Part shown: one piece after another, positions 17,442 to 27,132 of the stretch
How positions within the stretch are numbered: the first letter of the stretch is position 1
How the letters are laid out: each line of letters starts with the position of its first letter
NCBI RefSeq assembly: GCF_040396155.1
Contig: NZ_JBEBOY010000004.1
Span: 62,001-126,000 of the forward strand
DNA from: Tissierella praeacuta_A
Lineage (GTDB): Bacteria > Bacillota > Clostridia > Tissierellales > Tissierellaceae
Length of the DNA: 64,000 nt
Reading direction: 5' to 3'
The notes under the pieces: model-generated
What the model was told of the DNA's origin: nothing
Databases searched by the model: none
The model's input: only the letters and a program-made list of their open reading frames with translations
Translations under genes and position numbers: made by a program

Positions 17442-17971
17442 TTAGTAATAGATACGCTTTAGCCCTTTTTGAAGCTGGATTGGATTTAAAGAAGATTAAT
17501 GAATTTAATAAAGAAGTAGATCTTTTAAAGGATGTATTTGAAGGAGAAGAGAAATTACTTCAAATATTACAACATCCAAAGATTAATAGAGTTGAAAAAA
17601 GAGATTTAATAGATAAAATTTTCGGAAATAGTGTATCTCAAGAGATAATTAATTTTTTATATATCCTTATAGATAAAAGGCGTGAAGGCCATATTTTAAA
17701 TATAGTAGATAGATATAAAGAATTATTTAATGAACACGAAAATATAATTAAAGTTGTTGCTATAACAGCAGTACCTATGGAGGAGAAATCTAAGGGAAAA
17801 CTTCAAACAGTTTTATCTAATAAGTTAGGAAAGAAAATTCAGCTTACTAATGAAGTTGATACTACAATTCTAGGTGGAGTATTACTTAAACTTCAAAATA
17901 AAGAGCTAGATGGTACAGTAAAAGGTCAGTTGGAAGCCATAGGTAAAACAATTAGTAGTGCAACTAATTAG
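17429..17971 (+). CDS. atpH: F1 ATP synthase subunit delta
   Basis: The delta subunit (OSCP homologue) joins the b stalk to the top of the alpha/beta ring. Family features are the N-terminal ELVSNRYALALFE helix and the C-terminal ILGGVLLKLQNKELDGTVKGQL segment. Length 180 aa is standard. It starts inside the end of atpF and stops 19 nt before atpA. Confidence 0.93.
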   Translation: MAELVSNRYALALFEAGLDLKKINEFNKEVDLLKDVFEGEEKLLQILQHPKINRVEKRDLIDKIFGNSVSQEIINFLYILIDKRREGHILNIVDRYKELFNEHENIIKVVAITAVPMEEKSKGKLQTVLSNKLGKKIQLTNEVDTTILGGVLLKLQNKELDGTVKGQLEAIGKTISSATN

Positions 17972-17990
17972 GTAGGAGTGAGGTGAGGAA

Positions 17991-19496
17991 ATGGAGTTAA
18001 GACCAGAAGAAATAGGTTCCATTATTAAGGAACAGATTAAAAGATATGAAAAAACTTTAGATATGGTAGATGTAGGTACTGTTATTCAAGTAGGAGATGG
18101 TATCGCTAGAATACATGGACTAGAAGGATGTATGGCTGGAGAACTTATAGAATTTCCAGGAGAGGTATTTGGTATGGCTATGAACTTGGAGGAGGACAAT
18201 GTTGGTTGTGTTCTTTTAGGTTCTGATGATAAGATAAAAGAAGGAGATACAGTAAAGAGAACTGGTAGAATTATAGAAGTTCCAGTTGGGGATGCTATGA
18301 TAGGTAGAGTTGTTAACGCTCTTGGTCAACCAATTGATGGTAAGGGAGCTATAAACACTACTAAATTTAGCCCTATTGAGAAAATCGCTCCAGGGGTTAT
18401 TACAAGAAAAAGTGTTAACCAACCTTTACAAACAGGTATCAAAGCAATAGACTCCATGATCCCAATTGGTAGAGGCCAAAGGGAACTTATAATCGGAGAT
18501 AGGCAAACAGGTAAGACTGCCATTGCCCTTGATACAATAATCAATCAAAAAGGTCAGGATGTAATTTGTATATATGTAGCCATAGGACAAAAAAGGTCAA
18601 CTGTAGCTCAAATAGTTGATACCCTTGAGAAACGAGGAGCTATGGATTATACAATAGTAGTATCCTCTACAGCTAGTGAATTAGCGCCATTACAATATAT
18701 TGCTCCTTATGCTGGTGTAACCATAGGTGAGGAATTTATGGACAATGGTAAAGATGTTTTAATTGTATATGATGATTTATCTAAACATGCTATTGCATAT
18801 AGAGCTATGTCACTATTATTAAGACGTCCACCAGGAAGAGAAGCTTTTCCAGGAGATGTATTCTATCTTCACTCAAGACTTCTTGAGAGAGCAGCAAAAT
18901 TAGATGAAAAATATGGCGGCGGATCTATTACTGCATTACCTATTATAGAAACTTTAGCTGGAGATATATCTGCATATATTCCAACAAATGTTATTTCTAT
19001 TACTGATGGGCAGATTTTCTTAGAGACAGACCTTTTCTTTGCTGGTCAAAGACCAGCTATAAACTCAGGACTTTCTGTTTCTAGAGTTGGGGGTTCTGCA
19101 CAAATTAAAGCTATGAAAAAAGTTGCAGGAAGGATTAAATTAGAGTTAGCTCAATATCGTGAGTTAGCTGCATTTGCTCAATTTGGTTCCGAGTTAGATA
19201 AAGAAACTAAGTCAATACTTGACCAAGGTGTTAGAATGCTTGAAATTTTAAAACAACCTCAATATAGTCCAGTATCTGTTGAGCATCAAGTAGTTATACT
19301 TTATGCTGCACTTAATAAACATCTTTCAGATATACCTGTGAATAAAGTATCTATTTTTGAAAAAGAATTCTTACAGTTTGTGGATAATAATTATCCTGAT
19401 ATATTAGAAAGCATAAAAACAACAAAAGACTTAACAGATGAAAATGCAGAAAGAATAGTAGTGGCTATTACTGAATTTAAAAAGAACTTTCAATAA
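17991..19496 (+). CDS. atpA: F1 ATP synthase subunit alpha
   Basis: The alpha subunit carries the non-catalytic nucleotide site. Walker A is GDRQTGKTAIA (near residue 170), followed by the Walker B region LIVYDDLSKHA and the alpha/beta signature PAINSGLSVSRVG. Residue count (501 aa) is the family norm. GGAGTGAGGTGAGG upstream gives a strong ribosome site. Confidence 0.97.
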   Translation: MELRPEEIGSIIKEQIKRYEKTLDMVDVGTVIQVGDGIARIHGLEGCMAGELIEFPGEVFGMAMNLEEDNVGCVLLGSDDKIKEGDTVKRTGRIIEVPVGDAMIGRVVNALGQPIDGKGAINTTKFSPIEKIAPGVITRKSVNQPLQTGIKAIDSMIPIGRGQRELIIGDRQTGKTAIALDTIINQKGQDVICIYVAIGQKRSTVAQIVDTLEKRGAMDYTIVVSSTASELAPLQYIAPYAGVTIGEEFMDNGKDVLIVYDDLSKHAIAYRAMSLLLRRPPGREAFPGDVFYLHSRLLERAAKLDEKYGGGSITALPIIETLAGDISAYIPTNVISITDGQIFLETDLFFAGQRPAINSGLSVSRVGGSAQIKAMKKVAGRIKLELAQYRELAAFAQFGSELDKETKSILDQGVRMLEILKQPQYSPVSVEHQVVILYAALNKHLSDIPVNKVSIFEKEFLQFVDNNYPDILESIKTTKDLTDENAERIVVAITEFKKNFQ

Positions 19497-19539
19497 TTAT
19501 CAATTGGCAAATGTCAATTGATTTAAGGTGGTGTAAATC

Positions 19540-20397
19540 TTGGCTGAAACAACAAGAGATATTAAAAGACGTATAAAAGGAATTAGCAATACAAGACAGA
19601 TTACCAAGGCTATGGAATTAGTTTCATCAGCAAAGTTGAAACGTGCCAGAGAGAGATTGGAAAAATCTAGACCATATTATAATACTGTTCTTAGTAATAT
19701 CCAGGATATTTTAGCTACTACAGGACGAATGAAACATCCCTTATTAGATACTAGGGAGGTTAAATCTTCTTTATATATTGTAATAGCTGCTGATAGAGGA
19801 CTTGCAGGAGGGTATAATGCAAGCGTAATTAGATTAGCAGAGAATAAGATAAAGGAAGCTAATAAAGATGCTAAAATCATTACAGTAGGAACTAAGGCAA
19901 GGGATTATTTTAAGAAAAGATCCTATGATGTAATAGGTGAATTTGTTGGAATAGTTGAGGAACCAGAGTTCTCTGATGCCAGAAAAATTGGTAATATGGC
20001 ACTGGAATTATATAAAGACAAGGTCGTTGATGAAATAAATATAATTTATACTAAATTTTTAGGAACTATTTCTCAAGAACCTGGGATTTTAAGATTACTT
20101 CCTTCTACGGAAGTCCGAGAAGGTTCAGGTGAAAGAAGGACTGTCACTGAATTTGAACCTTCAACTGAAGAAGTTCTTGAGTTTTTAATTCCAAAATATA
20201 TACAAAGTACTATCTATGGAGCCCTAATAGAATCTTCTTCTAGCGAGCAGGCAGCTAGAAGGGTGGCCATGGAGGCTGCTACAGATAATGCTGAGGAAAT
20301 GATTGATGAACTTAACATCAGCTATAATAGGGCAAGACAAGCGGCAATTACTATGGAAATATCTGAGATTGTCTCAGGTGCCGATGCTCTAAAGTAA
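19540..20397 (+). CDS. atpG: F1 ATP synthase subunit gamma
   Basis: Gamma is the central rotor shaft. The N-terminal coiled helix (RDIKRRIKGISNTRQITKAM) and the C-terminal helix with DNAEEMIDELNISYNRARQA are both conserved; these pair in the shaft. Length is 285 aa. The start is TTG 19540 with AAGGTGGTG upstream. A short inverted repeat (CAATTGGCAAATGTCAATTG) lies in the 43-bp gap after atpA. Confidence 0.95.
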   Translation: MAETTRDIKRRIKGISNTRQITKAMELVSSAKLKRARERLEKSRPYYNTVLSNIQDILATTGRMKHPLLDTREVKSSLYIVIAADRGLAGGYNASVIRLAENKIKEANKDAKIITVGTKARDYFKKRSYDVIGEFVGIVEEPEFSDARKIGNMALELYKDKVVDEINIIYTKFLGTISQEPGILRLLPSTEVREGSGERRTVTEFEPSTEEVLEFLIPKYIQSTIYGALIESSSSEQAARRVAMEAATDNAEEMIDELNISYNRARQAAITMEISEIVSGADALK

Positions 20398-20416
20398 GTA
20401 TGAAAGGAGAGGGCAA

Positions 20417-21814
20417 ATGGAAAAGACAAAAGGAAAAATTGTTCAAGTTATAGGCCCTGTAGTTGATATTCGATTTAATGAAGATAGCCTACCAGAGCTA
20501 TTAAATGCTATTGAAATAGATATGAATGAAAAGAAATTAATTGTAGAAGTAGCTCAGCACGTTGGAGATGACACCGTTAGATGCGTTGCCATGGATTCAA
20601 CAGATGGACTTGTAAGAGGGATGGAGGCTACAAATACTGGAAAGTCTATTGCTGTTCCTGTAGGTAAAGAGACCTTGGGAAGACTTTTCAATGTATTAGG
20701 TGAAGCCATTGATGGTAAGGGAGAAGTTAAAGCAAAACAAACTTCACCTATCCATAGACCAGCTCCATCCTTTGAAGAACAGGAAACTTCTAAGGAAATA
20801 TTTGAAACGGGGATCAAAGTAGTAGACCTTATTGCACCATATTCTAAAGGTGGTAAGGTAGGTTTATTTGGTGGTGCTGGAGTAGGCAAAACAGTACTTA
20901 TCCAAGAGTTAATAAATAACATTGCAACACAACATGGTGGCTTATCTGTTTTTACTGGTGTAGGGGAAAGAACTAGAGAAGGTAATGACCTATACTATGA
21001 AATGATTGAATCTGGAGTAATAGATAAGACAGCATTAGTATTTGGTCAAATGAATGAGCCCCCTGGAGCTAGAATGAGAGTAGCTTTAACTGGACTTACT
21101 ATGGCAGAGTACTTTAGAGATCAAGAAGGTCAAGACGTGTTACTATTTATAGACAATATATTTAGGTTTACACAGGCAGGTTCAGAAGTATCTGCTCTAT
21201 TAGGTAGAATGCCTTCAGCTGTAGGGTATCAACCAACTTTAGCTACAGAAATGGGTGCTTTACAGGAGAGAATTACTTCAACTAAGAAAGGCTCCATTAC
21301 TTCTGTTCAAGCAGTATATGTACCAGCAGATGACTTAACTGACCCGGCTCCTGCTACTACCTTTGCTCACTTAGACGCTACTACAGTATTATCACGTCAG
21401 ATTTCTGAGCTTGGTATTTATCCAGCGGTTGACCCATTGGACTCAACTTCTAGAATTCTAGATCCTGAAGTAGTTGGTAAGGAACATTATGAAGTAGCAA
21501 GACAAGTGCAAGAGATTCTTCAAAGATATAAAGATCTTCAAGATATAATAGCTATTCTAGGAATAGATGAGCTTTCAGATGATGATAGACTTATAGTTGC
21601 ACGAGCTAGAAAGATTCAAAGATTCTTATCTCAACCATTTACTGTTGCAGAACAATTTACTGGAATGAAAGGTAAATATGTACCAATTAAAGAAACAGTT
21701 AGAGGATTTAAAGAAATCCTTGAAGGAAAACATGATGATTTACCAGAATCGGCCTTCTTATTTGTAGGTACTATTGATGAAGCGGTACAAAAAGCTAAAG
21801 AGATGGAGGGTTAA
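20417..21814 (+). CDS. atpD: F1 ATP synthase subunit beta
   Basis: The beta subunit carries the catalytic sites. Walker A GGAGVGKTVLIQEL (near residue 155), the catalytic Glu in GVGERTREGND, Walker B VLLFIDNIFRF and the DELSEED-like segment (here IDELSDDDRL) are all visible. Length 465 aa. AAAGGAGAGG precedes ATG 20417 and atpC follows after 2 nt. Confidence 0.98.
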   Translation: MEKTKGKIVQVIGPVVDIRFNEDSLPELLNAIEIDMNEKKLIVEVAQHVGDDTVRCVAMDSTDGLVRGMEATNTGKSIAVPVGKETLGRLFNVLGEAIDGKGEVKAKQTSPIHRPAPSFEEQETSKEIFETGIKVVDLIAPYSKGGKVGLFGGAGVGKTVLIQELINNIATQHGGLSVFTGVGERTREGNDLYYEMIESGVIDKTALVFGQMNEPPGARMRVALTGLTMAEYFRDQEGQDVLLFIDNIFRFTQAGSEVSALLGRMPSAVGYQPTLATEMGALQERITSTKKGSITSVQAVYVPADDLTDPAPATTFAHLDATTVLSRQISELGIYPAVDPLDSTSRILDPEVVGKEHYEVARQVQEILQRYKDLQDIIAILGIDELSDDDRLIVARARKIQRFLSQPFTVAEQFTGMKGKYVPIKETVRGFKEILEGKHDDLPESAFLFVGTIDEAVQKAKEMEG

Positions 21815-21816
21815 TT

Positions 21817-22224
21817 ATGTTTCATTTGGATATAGTAACCCCCGATAAACCGTTTTTTTCAGATGAAGTAGAAATGGTTATAGTTAGAGGTATAGAAGGT
21901 GATATGGCTATTCTAGAAGGAAGAGCACCTATTACAACACCTCTTAAAATAGGAATGGTGAGAATATTCCAAGAAGGCCAAGAAAAAGTGGCTGCTTTAG
22001 TAGATGGATATGTTTCAGTAGTAGATAATAAAACTACTATAGTAACAGAGGCTGCTGAATGGCCCCATGAGATAGATAAAGATAGAGCCAAGGCAGCTAA
22101 AGAAAGAGCGGAAAATTTATTAAAAAGCGGGAAAGATAATATAGATATAGAACGGGCAGAATTAGCACTTAGACGGGCAATAAATAGATTAGAGGTTTCA
22201 AATTTAAAAAAATTTGATGAATAA
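21817..22224 (+). CDS. atpC: F1 ATP synthase subunit epsilon
   Basis: Epsilon links gamma to the c-ring and can inhibit ATP hydrolysis through its C-terminal helices. The N-terminal beta-barrel (LDIVTPDKPFFSDEVEMVIVRG) and the C-terminal helical hairpin (RAKAAKERAENLLKSG, then AELALRRAINRLEV) are both present in 135 aa. It ends the operon, followed by a strong terminator. Confidence 0.95.
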   Translation: MFHLDIVTPDKPFFSDEVEMVIVRGIEGDMAILEGRAPITTPLKIGMVRIFQEGQEKVAALVDGYVSVVDNKTTIVTEAAEWPHEIDKDRAKAAKERAENLLKSGKDNIDIERAELALRRAINRLEVSNLKKFDE

Positions 22225-22234
22225 ATAGGTATAA

Positions 22235-22292
22235 AAAGTACCCAACTATGGTAATACTTTTATCATAGGAAGAGGGTACTTTCTTTATTTAA
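22235..22292 (+). terminator. Terminator of the atp operon
   Basis: AAAGTACCC (22235-22243) pairs perfectly with GGGTACTTT (22274-22282), with an inner CTATG/CATAG stem, followed by CTTTATTT. Confidence 0.88.
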
Positions 22293-22364
22293 ATGTTTTG
22301 TCCCCCTTTACATTTTTAAGAAAGTACCTTTCCTTAAATTTCAAGGATTCAAGGAGGGGTATAA

Positions 22365-23162
22365 ATGAAAAAAATTATTTTATTTGCAATTATATTATCA
22401 TTATTAATACCAACACTTACAATGGCAGGAAAAAGACATAGTGAGAAGGATATCTTGGAAACCATATTAAAAGAATTTAATGGTGAGTTTCTTGAAGGGG
22501 ACCTTAATATGGGAGGCGTAATAATTGATGAATTTATATCTAAGGAAGAAATTGAATCTCTAGGGGAAAAGGTTAAGGACTCTTTAGAAATAATTGGAGA
22601 AGAAGCAGATATTAATGAAGACATTAACGCTGATATAGAAAGTAATGGCGGACAATTTTATAAAGAAACTATTTATGAAGATGGATTTAATCATATGTCA
22701 ATTTATGGATACGATGTACATGAAAATCCAATAACTATAGTAATCTCATCTTATCTAAGTTCTGATACAAATAATGGGGAAACTACCCTCTTTATTAACT
22801 TAAGAAAAAAGGAGCAAAATTTTAGTATTAATGGTATAATAGAGAAGATAGAAAATATATTTAAAGATTATGGAAAATCTTTAGAAATCACCACTTGTGT
22901 AATAGGAACAATTGAAGGTGATTTAGAAACAAAGGCATTGACTAAAACAGTAGCTAAAGCAATGAAAAAGATTAAAGGAAAAGTTGTAGAAGAATATGTA
23001 GATACATCAATTTTTAGCTATACAGTCTATACACCCCTTATAGAAAGTTTCATATTTTCTGGTGAAAAAAAAGTTAACTTAAATCTAGCAATAAGGTATA
23101 ATGAATATGAAAATAAAAATTATATTTGGATAGGAACACCTATTATTACCACTGGATATTAA
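22365..23162 (+). CDS. ywmB: YwmB-like secreted protein (DUF1779 family)
   Basis: This 265-aa protein begins with a signal peptide (MKKIILFAIILSLLIPTLTMA) cut here to its core, followed by an acidic, soluble region. Sequence similarity is weak by eye. The assignment rests mainly on position: ywmB directly precedes murAA and spoIID downstream of the atp operon in B. subtilis, and the same order is seen here. The function is unknown. AAGGAGGGG precedes ATG 22365 and murA follows after 18 nt, suggesting co-expression. Confidence 0.65.
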   Translation: MKKIILFAIILSLLIPTLTMAGKRHSEKDILETILKEFNGEFLEGDLNMGGVIIDEFISKEEIESLGEKVKDSLEIIGEEADINEDINADIESNGGQFYKETIYEDGFNHMSIYGYDVHENPITIVISSYLSSDTNNGETTLFINLRKKEQNFSINGIIEKIENIFKDYGKSLEITTCVIGTIEGDLETKALTKTVAKAMKKIKGKVVEEYVDTSIFSYTVYTPLIESFIFSGEKKVNLNLAIRYNEYENKNYIWIGTPIITTGY

Positions 23163-23180
23163 AATTAGGAGGAGATTTGC

Positions 23181-24443
23181 TTGGAGAAAATAATGGTGGA
23201 AAAGAGCCCTCCACTAAAGGGAAGAGTGAGAATATCTGGCGCGAAGAATTCAGCACTTCCTATATTGGCAGCTTCTTTACTTGGAACAGAAGACATAATC
23301 TTAGAAGATGTGCCAAATTTAAAAGATGTAGAGGTAATATGTGAAGTACTTATGTCTTTAGGGGCTAAAGTTCAGCATTTAGATAAGGGTATTATAAAGA
23401 TTAACTCAGCTAATATTAATAATTATGAAACAAAATATGAATTAATGAGTAAAATGAGAGCATCATTTTTAGTTATGGGACCATTGCTAACAAGGTTAGG
23501 TAAAACTAAAAATTCTTTACCAGGTGGTTGTGCCATAGGTACTAGACCAATAGATTTACATTTAAAAGGATTTAAAGCTCTAGGAGCAACTATAGATGTA
23601 GACCATGGAAATATTAGTGCATATGCAGATAAATTAATAGGTGATAAAATTTACTTAGACTTTCCTTCTGTTGGAGCAACAGAAAATATAATGATGGCAG
23701 CAGTATTAGCCGAAGGCGAGACAATATTAGATAATGCAGCTATGGAGCCAGAGATAGTGGATTTAGCTAGCTTTTTAAATAAGCTTGGAGCAGATATTAA
23801 AGGTGCTGGAACATCAACTATTAGAATTAGAGGAGTAAAGAAATTAGGTGGAGGAGTCCATTCAATTATTCCTGACAGAATAGAAGCAGGCACCTTTATG
23901 GTGGCAGCTGCTATTAGTAAGGGAGATATAATAGTAGAAAATGTTATAACATCTCATATAAAGCCAGTAATAGCAAAGCTTAAAGAAGTGGGATGCAAAG
24001 TAATTGAAAATGGTGATTCAGTTAGGGTTATTGGTACTAAGGATTTAAAAGCGATAGATGTAAAAACCATGCCTTATCCAGGATTTCCTACAGATATGCA
24101 AGCACAATTTATGGCGCTTATGAGTATTTGTAAAGGAACTTCTGTATGTATAGAAACAGTTTTTGAAAACAGATTTATGCATGTTGATGAATTAAAGAGG
24201 ATGGGTGCAGATATAAAAATAGATGGTAGGTCAGCAATTATACAAGGCGTAGATAATCTAACATCAGCACCAGTAAAAGCATCTGATTTAAGAGCTGGAG
24301 CTGCTTTAGTATTAGCAGGTTTAGTATCTGAAGGAACTACTGAAATTGATAATATTTATCATATAGATAGAGGATATGACAGTATAGAGGAGAAATTTAC
24401 AAAATTAGGAGCAATTATATATAGAAAAACAGTGAATAAGTAA
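23181..24443 (+). CDS. murA: UDP-N-acetylglucosamine 1-carboxyvinyltransferase
   Basis: MurA adds enolpyruvate to UDP-GlcNAc, the first committed step of peptidoglycan synthesis. The catalytic Cys is seen in PGGCAIGTRPIDLH (near residue 118), the site alkylated by fosfomycin. ISGAKNSALPILAA at the N-terminus binds UDP-GlcNAc. The length, 420 aa, is standard. The start is TTG 23181 with TAGGAGGAG upstream. The last codons (TVNK and stop) coincide with the left inverted end of a 159-bp repeat, so the C-terminal tail may be repeat-derived. Confidence 0.96.
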   Translation: MEKIMVEKSPPLKGRVRISGAKNSALPILAASLLGTEDIILEDVPNLKDVEVICEVLMSLGAKVQHLDKGIIKINSANINNYETKYELMSKMRASFLVMGPLLTRLGKTKNSLPGGCAIGTRPIDLHLKGFKALGATIDVDHGNISAYADKLIGDKIYLDFPSVGATENIMMAAVLAEGETILDNAAMEPEIVDLASFLNKLGADIKGAGTSTIRIRGVKKLGGGVHSIIPDRIEAGTFMVAAAISKGDIIVENVITSHIKPVIAKLKEVGCKVIENGDSVRVIGTKDLKAIDVKTMPYPGFPTDMQAQFMALMSICKGTSVCIETVFENRFMHVDELKRMGADIKIDGRSAIIQGVDNLTSAPVKASDLRAGAALVLAGLVSEGTTEIDNIYHIDRGYDSIEEKFTKLGAIIYRKTVNK

Positions 24444-24583
24444 TAGTAAATAACTAAAAGTGAATAATATAGGCAAGCTTTGCTTGCTTGATAACGAATA
24501 ACTAATAGTAGGAAAGAGATTTTTTCTTTTCAGCTATTGGTTATTTTATTTTTTGTTTTATATATTAGTTATTCACTGTTTTT
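24425..24583. repeat. MITE-like element with 21-bp terminal inverted repeats, overlapping murA 3' end
   Basis: The left end AAAAACAGTGAATAAGTAATA (24425-24445) and the right end (24563-24583) are inverted repeats matching at 20 of 21 positions. The 159-bp interior is AT-rich with a GCAAGC/GCTTGC hairpin and a second GAATAACTAATA arm. The left end encodes the last MurA residues and stop. No transposase is present. Confidence 0.6.
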
Positions 24584-24687
24584 AAAGCATTTTCCACTCT
24601 TCACTATATAATATACGAATAGTTAAAGCATAATGCTTCAATTAGTCGCATATTATATTACATACTAAAGGCAAAGAGGGGGAGAAG

Positions 24688-25728
24688 ATGAAGAGATTAG
24701 GAGCTTACATTTGTACAGTCTTGATAATAACTATATTATTACCTACGGTTATTGTTAAGACTTTTAAATTTGTACCTAAAGGAAGCACTGCTCAAGGAGA
24801 GACCTTAGAGCCAGAAGAACCGGTGGTTATAAAAGAGGAGGTACCTACGGAGACCAATTATTTATATGAAACGGTAAAAATTTATGATGCAAAGAATGAT
24901 AAGGCAGATGATATTAATATAGAAGAGTATGTAAAAGGTGTAGTTGCGGCAGAGATGCCGGCAGAATTTCACATGGAGGCATTAAAGGCTCAGGCAGTAG
25001 CTGCTAGAACCTATGCAATTAGTAGAAGTATAAAATACAAAGATGGGCATCCTAGTCACTTGTCCGCTCCTCTTTGTAATGGTATTCACTGTCAAGCATA
25101 TTTATCCCTTTCTCAACTTAAAGAAATTCATGGTGACGCTTGGGTAGAGAAATATTGGACTAAAATTGAGGATGCTGTAAATTCTACTAGAAATTTGGGG
25201 ATTTTTTATAATGGACAAATTGTAGAGCCTTTATATCACTCTACTTCAGGAGGTAGAACGGAAGATGTGCAAGATGTATTTGCTGTAGAAGTACCTTATC
25301 TAAAATCTGTGTCTAGTCCATATGAAGAAGAAGCACCTAAGTTTAAAAATACTATTACTTTAACTACAGATGAATTTATTGAAAAGATAAAAGCTAAATA
25401 TCCAGATACTAGTATAAATAAAGATAATCTTCATGAGAAAATTAAACTAATAGAGAGGACAATGACAGGAAGAGTAAAAAAGGTTGCCATAGACCAAATT
25501 ATAATGGATGGAAGAGATTTAAGGGATTTACTTAGTTTAAATTCCACTAATTTTACTATATCCTTAGATAAGAGATTAAATATTATAGAAATAGAAACAT
25601 ATGGATCTGGTCATGGCGTAGGTATGAGTCAATGGGGAGCTAATGGAATGGGGAAAAATGGAAGTACATTTGAGGAAATACTTAAACATTATTATACAGG
25701 TATTGAGATAAAAGAAATAAGTAATTAA
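24688..25728 (+). CDS. spoIID: Stage II sporulation protein D (SpoIID), peptidoglycan lytic transglycosylase
   Basis: SpoIID acts in the mother cell with SpoIIM and SpoIIP, cutting glycan strands during engulfment. The 346-aa protein has one N-terminal membrane anchor (residues about 7-25), then the SpoIID/LytB domain. Domain landmarks are EYVKGVVAAEMPAEF with the catalytic Glu, QAVAARTYAIS, HSTSGGRTEDV, and GSGHGVGMSQWGANGMG near the C-terminus. AGAGGGGGAGAAG is a strong ribosome site. It lies between murA and spoIIQ as in B. subtilis. It should be under sigma-E, but I could not pick out a convincing sigma-E promoter. Confidence 0.95.
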   Translation: MKRLGAYICTVLIITILLPTVIVKTFKFVPKGSTAQGETLEPEEPVVIKEEVPTETNYLYETVKIYDAKNDKADDINIEEYVKGVVAAEMPAEFHMEALKAQAVAARTYAISRSIKYKDGHPSHLSAPLCNGIHCQAYLSLSQLKEIHGDAWVEKYWTKIEDAVNSTRNLGIFYNGQIVEPLYHSTSGGRTEDVQDVFAVEVPYLKSVSSPYEEEAPKFKNTITLTTDEFIEKIKAKYPDTSINKDNLHEKIKLIERTMTGRVKKVAIDQIIMDGRDLRDLLSLNSTNFTISLDKRLNIIEIETYGSGHGVGMSQWGANGMGKNGSTFEEILKHYYTGIEIKEISN

Positions 25729-25782
25729 AAAATATATTTATGCTCAGATTATTTAGATCATTTAAGCCTGAAAATATTTTAT

Positions 25783-25813
25783 AAAAAATTACGCAAAAAA
25801 GCGTAATTTTTTT
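25783..25813. terminator. Terminator after spoIID
   Basis: AAAAAATTACGC pairs perfectly with GCGTAATTTTTT around an AAAAAA loop, followed by T-run and G. Confidence 0.88.
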
Positions 25814-25860
25814 GTATGTAAATTTCCAATCTGGAAATACTAGGTAATGGAGGTGGAGAT

Positions 25861-26703
25861 ATGAAAAATAAACTAATAAAGCTAATGGAAAAAGAAGGAT
25901 TTATCTTATTCTTATTTGTATGTGTATGTGTAATTGCTGGAGGAACGTTATTCTTGTCTATGCGAAATATTAATGCAAACCAAAATATAAAAGATAGTGA
26001 TCTTGTAATTTTGGACGAGAGTGACAAGGCTAAAGAAGATAAAGTAGAAGATTATGATGAGAATCCTTATATGGCAAATTTATCTAATCTAGGGGTAGAC
26101 AATAAAGAAATATCTAATAAAGAAGTACCTAAGACAGAAACAGAAACAAACATTACGAAGCCAGAAGATACTAAAGAAGAAGTTTTAGAAGCCAGTGTAG
26201 GGGAAGATAATTATGCGGAGGTCAAAGGTAAAGTTGATGAGTTGGAATTTGAAGATGATGAATATGAAGAAAAAGATGCCAACTTAGTTGAAGAAGCTAA
26301 AACTATTTTTCTTCCAATAGAGGGAGCTATAATTACAGATTATACTTCTGATTCTTTAATTTACTCAGAAACCCTAGAGGCTTGGGTAGGACATGGAGGT
26401 ATAGATATTGAGGCTTCTGAAGGAACTATAGTTAAAGCAGCAGCAGATGGAGTAGTAAAAGAAGTATATGAGGATGAACTGTGGGGAATAGTAATATTAA
26501 TAGATCACGGAGGGGATTTACAAACTAGATATTCAGGTCTTGGAACTAAAGAAATGATAAAGGTAGGTTCTAATGTTAAAAAAGGAGATCATATATCTAA
26601 AGTAGGTAATACGGCAAAGATTGAAATGCTAATGAAACCACATCTTCATTTTGAGGTTATAAAAAATGGAAAATTAGTAGATCCACGTTCTATTAACAAC
26701 TAA
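25861..26703 (+). CDS. spoIIQ: SpoIIQ-like M23 peptidase with intact metal ligands
   Basis: This forespore membrane protein pairs with SpoIIIAH across the engulfment space. The 280-aa protein has one N-terminal membrane helix (about residues 15-36, LFLFVCVCVIAGGTLFLSM), an acidic low-complexity linker (about 40-145) and a C-terminal LytM/M23 domain. Both zinc-ligand motifs are present: HGGID (HxxxD) and PHLHFEV (HxH). B. subtilis SpoIIQ lacks the first ligand, whereas clostridial forms keep it, so this protein may still be a zinc endopeptidase. Its position between spoIID and spoIIID supports the name. ATG 25861 follows GGAGGTGG. Confidence 0.88.
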   Translation: MKNKLIKLMEKEGFILFLFVCVCVIAGGTLFLSMRNINANQNIKDSDLVILDESDKAKEDKVEDYDENPYMANLSNLGVDNKEISNKEVPKTETETNITKPEDTKEEVLEASVGEDNYAEVKGKVDELEFEDDEYEEKDANLVEEAKTIFLPIEGAIITDYTSDSLIYSETLEAWVGHGGIDIEASEGTIVKAAADGVVKEVYEDELWGIVILIDHGGDLQTRYSGLGTKEMIKVGSNVKKGDHISKVGNTAKIEMLMKPHLHFEVIKNGKLVDPRSINN

Positions 26704-26752
26704 AAATGCATAAGTATTTATTGAATACCCAAAATGTCAGGGGGTTGATTAG

Positions 26753-27007
26753 GTGAAAGATTATATAGAAGAACGAACAATAGAAGTTGCAAAATACATA
26801 ATTGCGAATAAAAGTACTGTTCGAGATACAGCTAAAGTTTTTGGGTGTAGTAAATCAACGATTCATAAAGATTTAACCGAGAGATTACCAAAGATAAATC
26901 CAAATTTAGCTCATATGGTAAAAGAACTTTTAGACCTAAACAAGGCTGAAAGGCATATAAGAGGTGGTAGAGCAACTAAACTAAAGTATAGTGCGTCTAA
27001 TGAGTAA
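26753..27007 (+). CDS. spoIIID: Stage III sporulation transcriptional regulator SpoIIID
   Basis: SpoIIID is a small mother-cell DNA-binding protein that adjusts the sigma-E regulon and activates sigK. All 84 aa match the family: an N-terminal helix, then a helix-turn-helix (TVRDTAKVFGCSKSTIHKDL, about residues 22-41) and a basic C-terminal tail (ERHIRGGRATKLKY). The start is GTG 26753 after GGGGGTTGATTAG. It lies between spoIIQ and mbl, the usual order, and is followed by its own terminator. Confidence 0.96.
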   Translation: MKDYIEERTIEVAKYIIANKSTVRDTAKVFGCSKSTIHKDLTERLPKINPNLAHMVKELLDLNKAERHIRGGRATKLKYSASNE

Positions 27008-27032
27008 AAAGGTCCCTTAATAGGGACTTTTT
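27006..27032 (+). terminator. Terminator after spoIIID
   Basis: AAAAAGGTCCC pairs with GGGACTTTTT (one bulged G) around TTAATA, with a T-run. Confidence 0.82.
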
Positions 27033-27132
27033 AACTTTTTGTAAATTTTTGGGGAAAATTTTAAAAAAAGAAGGAATTTTGAAATTTATGTAGAATACTA
27101 TATTGGATAAGGATAATTAGGGGGGATTCAGA

